Below are positions 8,101 through 11,680 of a stretch of DNA of 11,680 nt, one piece after another (position 1 is the stretch's first letter; every line of letters begins with the position of its first letter). This DNA is from an uncultured Eubacteriales bacterium. GTDB lineage: Bacteria; Bacillota; Clostridia; Tissierellales; Peptoniphilaceae. The DNA is taken from positions 1 through 11,680 of the forward strand of contig CABTXP010000038.1 in the NCBI GenBank assembly GCA_902488815.1. The letters run 5' to 3'. A model generated the notes under the pieces. The model worked only from the letters and a program-made list of their open reading frames with translations, was not told the DNA's origin and did no database searches. The translations under genes and the position numbers were made by a program.

Positions 8101-8590
8101 AGATGTCTGCGTATCTGTTGGCAGCTTGAAGGGCGCCGTTGTAGTCCCCGTCCAAAAGATATCTTTGGACTTCGCCGCCCAAACATGCGGACATGGCAAT
8201 TAAGCCCTTAGAGTAGCGCTTCAGCACGTCCATATCCACTCTGGGCTTGTAATAAAATCCGTTGACATAACCTTCAGACACAATCTTCATAAGGTTTTTG
8301 TATCCCCCGTTGTTCTTGGCAAGAAGGATTAAGTGAAATCTCCTTTGCTTAGGTTCACGGTCAAAGCGTGAGCCTTCAGCTACATAGACTTCACAGCCCA
8401 TAATGGGCTTCACGTCATTTGCTATACAATTTTTATAAAATGCAATTGCGCCGAACATATTGCCGTGATCCGTAATGGCAACGGCATTCATCCCAAGTTC
8501 CTTAACGCGAAGGGGAAGCTCCGAAATGCGAAGAGACCCGTCTAATAGAGAGTACTCCGTATGTAGATGCAAGTGTACAAAGTCTTTCAA
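5156..8590 (-). CDS. dnaE: DNA polymerase III subunit alpha (DnaE)
   Basis: C-family replicative DNA polymerase of the chromosomal replisome; 1144 residues, a normal DnaE length. There is no inserted DnaQ-like exonuclease, so it is not PolC. The PHP domain spans residues about 1-275 and starts with HLHLHTEYSLLDG (6-18). All nine metal-ligand positions known from the family appear present (His8, His10, Asp17, His42, Glu67, His86, Cys136, Asp204, His206). The polymerase core has GPGRGSAAGS (352-361), the catalytic PDIDIDF (393-399) and Asp546 in KMDFLGLRT. A helix-hairpin-helix region follows (about 800-870), then QFSLFD (911-916), a good match to the internal sliding-clamp motif, and an OB fold (about 983-1055). 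The start is TTG at 8590: GGAG lies 7 bases before it, no ATG is close, and the next Met (34) would delete the HLHLH motif. First gene of the operon with pfkA and pyk; accD and accA, which sit between in Bacillus, are absent. Confidence 0.97.
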   Translation of the reverse strand: MKDFVHLHLHTEYSLLDGSLRISELPLRVKELGMNAVAITDHGNMFGAIAFYKNCIANDVKPIMGCEVYVAEGSRFDREPKQRRFHLILLAKNNGGYKNLMKIVSEGYVNGFYYKPRVDMDVLKRYSKGLIAMSACLGGEVQRYLLDGDYNGALQAANRYADIFGKDDFYLELQNHNIREQIEVNRNLEAMAREENFKLIATNDVHYLNKEDAEAHDILLCIQTGKTIKDKERMQFPGDEFYLKSPEEMYEAVDNKEALLNTVEIANKCNVEIEFHKLHLPEFKLPEGFTNVEYLHHLCFKGLEERFEKVTDEIIKRAEYELNTINSMGFTDYFLIVWDFISYAKRNKIEVGPGRGSAAGSLVSYALQITDVNPLEFNLLFERFLNPERVTMPDIDIDFCYERREEVIDYVVGKYGKDRVAQIVTFGTMAARNAIRDVGRAMDISYGRVDYIAKLVPQELKMTIEKALTLNPALKEEYDKDPEIKKLIDTAIKVEGLPRHTSTHAAGVLISKDPITEYVPLTRNQDIIATQFNMIELEELGLLKMDFLGLRTLTVIRDALLMIEKNYGVKIDFSKLPLNDKKVLKMFEKAETLGVFQFESQGMRNFLKELRPDAFEDLVAANSLFRPGPMSQIPKFCESKHDRSKISYIHSALKEILEPTYGCIVYQEQVMQIVQKIGGYSLGRADLVRRALSKKKMDVMEEERHNFIYGTTEGSEVVAGAIKNGVDEKSANEIFDLMIDFANYAFNKSHSVAYAIVAYRTAYLKYYYPKEFMAAQISTYSQDARQVSLYIEECKRLGIKILPPDVNMSSGEFSVEDQGIRFGLKAVKNVGKNFIETLIKAREKGKFTSLQDMIEKMAKENSQAINKRAVECLIKCGATDSLGGKRPQHMAVYEQFISNALNGVKNNVKGQFSLFDNYEEIFTLPSLRDYSQKIKLEMEKEFLGIYISGHPLDPYREIIENNSTENTAQIFEKYEEGNLREVNLKIGGIITTKRNFVTKNNQIMAFATLEDFYGTIELVIFPNVYNRYRDLIEEGKSVLIAGDISRSDVEEPKILVSAIYDLENFSTAKLFVKLPGDDEEQELAELKKILNIYRGTTPLIIYFEKSKKSLRASEDLNVDESKILGIKSAIIEKFQVGGENIVLK

Positions 8591-8594
8591 AATA

Positions 8595-8601
8595 TCACTC
8601 C
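8595..8601 (-). promoter_or_regulatory. Ribosome binding site of dnaE deciding a TTG start
   Basis: GGAGTGA on the minus strand, with GGAG 7 bases before the TTG at 8590. It supports the rare start codon, since no ATG or GTG start lies in a position that keeps the PHP motif. Confidence 0.7.
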
Positions 8602-8612
8602 AAACTAAATAA

Positions 8613-8621
8613 ATTATAACA
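8613..8621 (-). promoter_or_regulatory. Probable extended -10 promoter of dnaE-pfkA-pyk
   Basis: The minus strand has TGTTATAAT, a perfect -10 box with the extended TG element. It lies between the ABC transporter terminator and dnaE. I see no good -35 box at 16-18 bases (best ATCAAG), which is tolerated for extended -10 promoters. Transcription would start near 8606, giving a leader of about 15-20 bases. Confidence 0.55.
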
Positions 8622-8691
8622 TAGAGGCAATATGTCTTGATGCAAAGTTTAAAGAGAATATTTTTAACCCAAGGTCCTTTAAAATTTTTGC

Positions 8692-8725
8692 AAAAAAAAG
8701 GGAGCAGTTAGAATCTACTCCCTTT
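8692..8725 (-). terminator. Intrinsic terminator of the ABC transporter operon
   Basis: On the minus strand GGGAGTAG pairs with CTGCTCCC (one G-T pair) around a 7-base loop, followed by eight T; flanking AAA/TTT extends the stem. It lies about 36 bases after the permease stop and should insulate dnaE from the transporter transcript. The rest of 8591-8761 (171 bases) holds the dnaE promoter and leader and no gene I can see. Confidence 0.9.
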
Positions 8726-8761
8726 AAATGTTATTAATCTGAAAGATATCTTTTTATTTAT

Positions 8762-11260
8762 TTAAACTCGCTCTGTCAATCGCAAACGTTCAACAACTGG
8801 AAGATTAATATCAGTTTTGTATACCAATATAGGAACTATAAGGCAAATTAACAACACCAGTCCAGATGCAAGTATCATCGGGATAAATGGATAAGAAAAA
8901 ACAGCATAATAGACTACTTTGCTAAATAAAACATATAGTAAGAAGAAGATTGCCGTCCCTATTGTGACTACGAGGGAAAAAGAAATACCCCAGTAGTATA
9001 AACCTTCCATAGACAGCATTCGTTTAATTTGTTTCTTTGTCATTCCAACACTTTCAAGAACAGCTAATTCATAACGCCTAGTACTTACGTTAACAACCAT
9101 TGTATTTACAAAGTTCATAACACCCACCAACATTAAAATTACAGATAACCCTGTTCCTAGAACATTTGCTGTAACTAGATAATCTCGCACTTCTTCTCTA
9201 CGTTCATAGCGGGATACAATATCAATTTTGGCTTTAGATGAGGTGATTTGCTTTAATTCTTTCAATATACTTTCGTCATTTTGACCATCCGTATCAAAGG
9301 CCATGCGAAACACTCTATTTCGTGGAAAAAGTTCTTTTAAGGCTGTTTGGCTAATATATAAATCAGGAGCTGTTCCACGCTCATTTCCTCCTCCAGCACG
9401 AAAACCATCATTCAAAAAACCATTCGCCACTACAAAAGAGTGTTGTCCGTTCTGTGTCTGAATAGTTATTTTCTGTCCTGGTTGAATGATGCCTTCTAAC
9501 GTATTGGAAAGTAACACAACATCTCCTTGCTCAAAGGCATCTATATCAACAGGCGAATTTAAGTTTTCATTGACTTCTTTCAAATATGCATTATCAATTC
9601 CAAAAACTCCGCTGAAAAAATTTTGCTGATAATTTTTTAACTTTGAAGAATCGGATAAATCAAGTCCACTTACTCCATCTAACGACATGAGAAAGTCATG
9701 AAATACAGCATCATCATATGAAACATCTACTGTTACTTGAGGATAAGACGCATATGTCAACCTCAAATTCTTGATTCCATCAATCTGACTGATCTCTGAC
9801 ACCATTTCATTGGTCATTAAATCTTCATCTTCGTAAATACTATATGTGAGTGCAAAATCACTTACTCCCCATTGCTTAACATAATTCTCTGGACTTAATC
9901 CATACAATAATCCCGTGACAACTAGAAACAGGGAAAAACCACAAAACAATGACGTAAAGACGAGAATTGTACTCTTTACATTCCTAAAGACATTGTTCCA
10001 TGCCATTTTAGATAACTTCATTTTTCCGCCATTTTTGGTGACTGTCTTTGTGCTTTTTACTGTATATCGAAGTGCCGCTATTGGTGAAACGCCCCCAGCA
10101 ATTTTAGCAGGCTTCATGCTTGCAATCATAGCTGTCAGGAATGTAAATATAGCTGCTCCAATAAAAATAAAAGGCGAAAAAGATATTTTTGTTCCCACAT
10201 CAGAATTTGTTGAGTACATCATATTCAGGAAATAGGGAACAACACCAAAAGAAACAATCGCACCAAGTAGCAAACCAAGCGGAATACCAATACAGGAAAT
10301 TTTAATTGTCTGTTTATAGATAATTCTCTTTATTTGCTTTTTAGTAGCTCCAATCGTTTTTAGACGACCATAAAATTGCACATCTTTTATGACAGAGATA
10401 TAAAGAATATTGTATATTAAAAGATATCCGCTAAATGATATAAAAAATGCTAACATTATTACAGCTAAAATAATTGTCCATCCATTAGCTTGTCCTAATG
10501 GGACAATTTCAAATGTTTGACCTGCTGTAAAGTCAATCTCATCGCGTAATCTTTCACAGTTCTTATCAACATCACCATTACCTTGAAAGCTAATCATTGC
10601 CGTAGCACTATTATCCAGTGGTTCATTTAAACTGTCTCTAAAAGCATCTGAAACATAAGCATAGCCACGATTATTTGTACGCATTGAAATGTAGTCCGTA
10701 TAGTAGCCCGACAACAAAAAGGTGTCTGATACATAATCATAGCTATCACCAATTTGATAAGACAGTACTATTTCCATCCCTATTTGTGGATCAGAAATAC
10801 CCATCTGTTTAAGCGCCCATGTTGGCAGCATAATTTCATTTTTATTTAAAGGGTAATTTCCTACGATATCTGATATGGTCGGTAGACGATGAACCTTCCA
10901 TTCTGTATCGTTTATCCAAACTATACCTAATTTTGCGTTTTGCAGTTTCTCTGTATCAATACTACCTAAATGTTGCTGTATTCCTACGTCTTGTACAAGA
11001 TTTGATTTTGAGATTTCTACTAACTGTTCTTCTGTTGCATTTGTGATTCCTACATCTGCAGTAGTCCCCATTAACCGAATTTGCTGCATCTTATATGTTT
11101 CAAAATAACTAAATCCAATACTGAATGTCGCAGTTATCATAAATGCAGTCAGAACCAAAGCAATGATTGCAAATAGATTGCGCTGCTGTTCATTATGTAA
11201 ACTACGCTTAGCAATCTTCTTTTCAATATTGCTGGTATTATTTTCAAAAGGCCAAATCAT
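8762..11260 (-). CDS. FtsX-like ABC transporter permease (two MacB/FtsX units)
   Basis: Integral membrane subunit of an ABC transporter of the MacB/LolCE type VII group, which move lipoproteins, peptides or toxic compounds by mechanotransmission. 832 residues. Eight membrane segments can be read: about 29-50, 261-288, 321-345, 361-382, 430-453, 700-724, 755-779 and 791-814. Two large extracellular domains lie at about 51-258 and 454-699. The chain is thus two copies of one plan: helix, outer domain, three helices. Each half has the FtsX coupling segment after its first returning helix, with identical TKKQIKR at 306-312 and 741-747. This differs from the ten-helix bacitracin-type BceB with one outer domain. 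The start at 11260 has AGGAGGT 8 bases before it, just after the ATPase stop. The substrate is not visible; antimicrobial peptide defence or lipoprotein/peptide export are possibilities. Composition is more AT-rich than the housekeeping genes by sampled hand counts. Confidence 0.9.
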   Translation of the reverse strand: MIWPFENNTSNIEKKIAKRSLHNEQQRNLFAIIALVLTAFMITATFSIGFSYFETYKMQQIRLMGTTADVGITNATEEQLVEISKSNLVQDVGIQQHLGSIDTEKLQNAKLGIVWINDTEWKVHRLPTISDIVGNYPLNKNEIMLPTWALKQMGISDPQIGMEIVLSYQIGDSYDYVSDTFLLSGYYTDYISMRTNNRGYAYVSDAFRDSLNEPLDNSATAMISFQGNGDVDKNCERLRDEIDFTAGQTFEIVPLGQANGWTIILAVIMLAFFISFSGYLLIYNILYISVIKDVQFYGRLKTIGATKKQIKRIIYKQTIKISCIGIPLGLLLGAIVSFGVVPYFLNMMYSTNSDVGTKISFSPFIFIGAAIFTFLTAMIASMKPAKIAGGVSPIAALRYTVKSTKTVTKNGGKMKLSKMAWNNVFRNVKSTILVFTSLFCGFSLFLVVTGLLYGLSPENYVKQWGVSDFALTYSIYEDEDLMTNEMVSEISQIDGIKNLRLTYASYPQVTVDVSYDDAVFHDFLMSLDGVSGLDLSDSSKLKNYQQNFFSGVFGIDNAYLKEVNENLNSPVDIDAFEQGDVVLLSNTLEGIIQPGQKITIQTQNGQHSFVVANGFLNDGFRAGGGNERGTAPDLYISQTALKELFPRNRVFRMAFDTDGQNDESILKELKQITSSKAKIDIVSRYERREEVRDYLVTANVLGTGLSVILMLVGVMNFVNTMVVNVSTRRYELAVLESVGMTKKQIKRMLSMEGLYYWGISFSLVVTIGTAIFFLLYVLFSKVVYYAVFSYPFIPMILASGLVLLICLIVPILVYKTDINLPVVERLRLTERV

Positions 11261-11268
11261 GCTATACC

Positions 11269-11275
11269 ACCTCCT
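11269..11275 (-). promoter_or_regulatory. Ribosome binding site of the ABC permease
   Basis: AGGAGGT on the minus strand lies in the 17-base gap between the ATPase stop (TAA, 11278-11280) and the permease ATG at 11260. It confirms the start and a shared transcript. Confidence 0.75.
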
Positions 11276-11277
11276 AC

Positions 11278-11680
11278 TTACTCCACAATTTTTCCATCCT
11301 CAATACGAACAATTCGATCTGCAAGACGGGCAATGTCATTATTATGGGTAATCATAACTACAGTTTGACGAAAATCTGCACTGGTACGCTTGATAAGACC
11401 TAATACCTCTGCACTTGTCTTACTGTCAAGATTACCAGTAGGTTCGTCGGCAAGCACAATAGCTGGTTTGTTAATCAATGCACGTGCAATAGCTACACGC
11501 TGTTGTTGTCCACCTGAAAGATTGTTTGGCATACTTGTCAGTTTATCATTCAATCCCAAAAGATTAACTAGCTCGTTAAAAAACTTCTGATCCACCGTAT
11601 CCCCGTCAAGCTCTACTGGCAGGACTATATTTTCATAAACATTCAAAAGGGGAACAAGATTATAGTTTTGGAAAATAAAA
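11278..11680 (-). CDS. ABC transporter ATP-binding protein, truncated by window edge
   Basis: Cytoplasmic ATPase that powers the permease encoded 17 bases downstream. The frame is open to the window edge; 133 C-terminal residues are visible and roughly the first 90, including Walker A, lie outside. Visible in order: the Q-loop FQNYNLVPLLNVYENI (fragment residues 3-18), typical of the MacB/LolD group; the ABC signature LSGGQQQR (54-61); Walker B IVLADEPTGNLDS (74-86) with catalytic Glu79; and the switch His112 in VVMITHNND. All needed motifs in the visible part are intact, so it looks active. An internal TTG at 11646 is not the start, because the conserved Q-loop lies upstream of it in the same frame. 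The pairing with an FtsX-like permease fits the family. Confidence 0.95.
   Translation of the reverse strand, partial: FIFQNYNLVPLLNVYENIVLPVELDGDTVDQKFFNELVNLLGLNDKLTSMPNNLSGGQQQRVAIARALINKPAIVLADEPTGNLDSKTSAEVLGLIKRTSADFRQTVVMITHNNDIARLADRIVRIEDGKIVE

Noticed and set aside
9915..10235. 106-codon open frame on the plus strand inside the ABC permease
   Set aside because: Its hydrophobic stretch comes from the antisense of membrane-segment codons; the permease frame is continuous across it.
8762..11680. Bacitracin/bacteriocin BceAB-type transporter
   Set aside because: BceB-type permeases have ten helices and one large outer domain. This one has eight helices and two outer domains, and no two-component genes are visible in the window.

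Overview
The window is an ordinary chromosomal stretch of a low-GC Gram-positive bacterium (Firmicutes/Bacillota). An anaerobic Clostridia/Tissierellia-type relative, for example Peptoniphilaceae, is my best guess but is not proven. The reasons are the moderately low GC, strong AGGAGG-type ribosome binding sites, U-tailed intrinsic terminators, a TTG start on dnaE, the dnaE-pfkA-pyk gene order, and a pyruvate kinase with the extra C-terminal PEP-utiliser domain.

Layout from left to right. (1) 1-1237, plus strand: the 3' three-quarters of pyrG (CTP synthase), cut by the window edge and ending in an intrinsic terminator. (2) 1310-2326, minus strand: a single gap gene (glycolytic GAPDH) with its own terminator, back to back with that of pyrG, and a probable promoter in the gap to pyk. 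(3) 8590 down to 2445, minus strand: a tight operon dnaE-pfkA-pyk (replicative DNA polymerase III alpha, 6-phosphofructokinase, pyruvate kinase). Both internal junctions have the same design: the upstream TGA stop lies inside the next gene's Shine-Dalgarno sequence and exactly 7 bases separate stop from start. The operon has a probable extended -10 promoter before dnaE and a hairpin terminator that contains the pyk stop codon. (4) 11680 down to 8762, minus strand: a two-gene ABC transporter of MacB/LolCDE (FtsX-like) type. It consists of a truncated ATPase followed by an 832-residue permease with two extracellular domains, and ends in a strong terminator just before the dnaE promoter. This part looks more AT-rich and less purine-biased on its coding strand than the housekeeping genes, so it may be an acquired accessory module.

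Three of the genes belong to glycolysis (PfkA, GAPDH, Pyk), and two of them share a transcript with the DNA polymerase. I see no tRNA, rRNA, CRISPR, insertion sequence or riboswitch. No gap without a gene exceeds about 170 bases. I found no convincing new multi-gene system. The points most worth a second look are unusual active-site residues in PfkA, a complete PHP metal site in DnaE, the Pyk 'TSH' domain encoded in the dnaE operon, and the ABC module.
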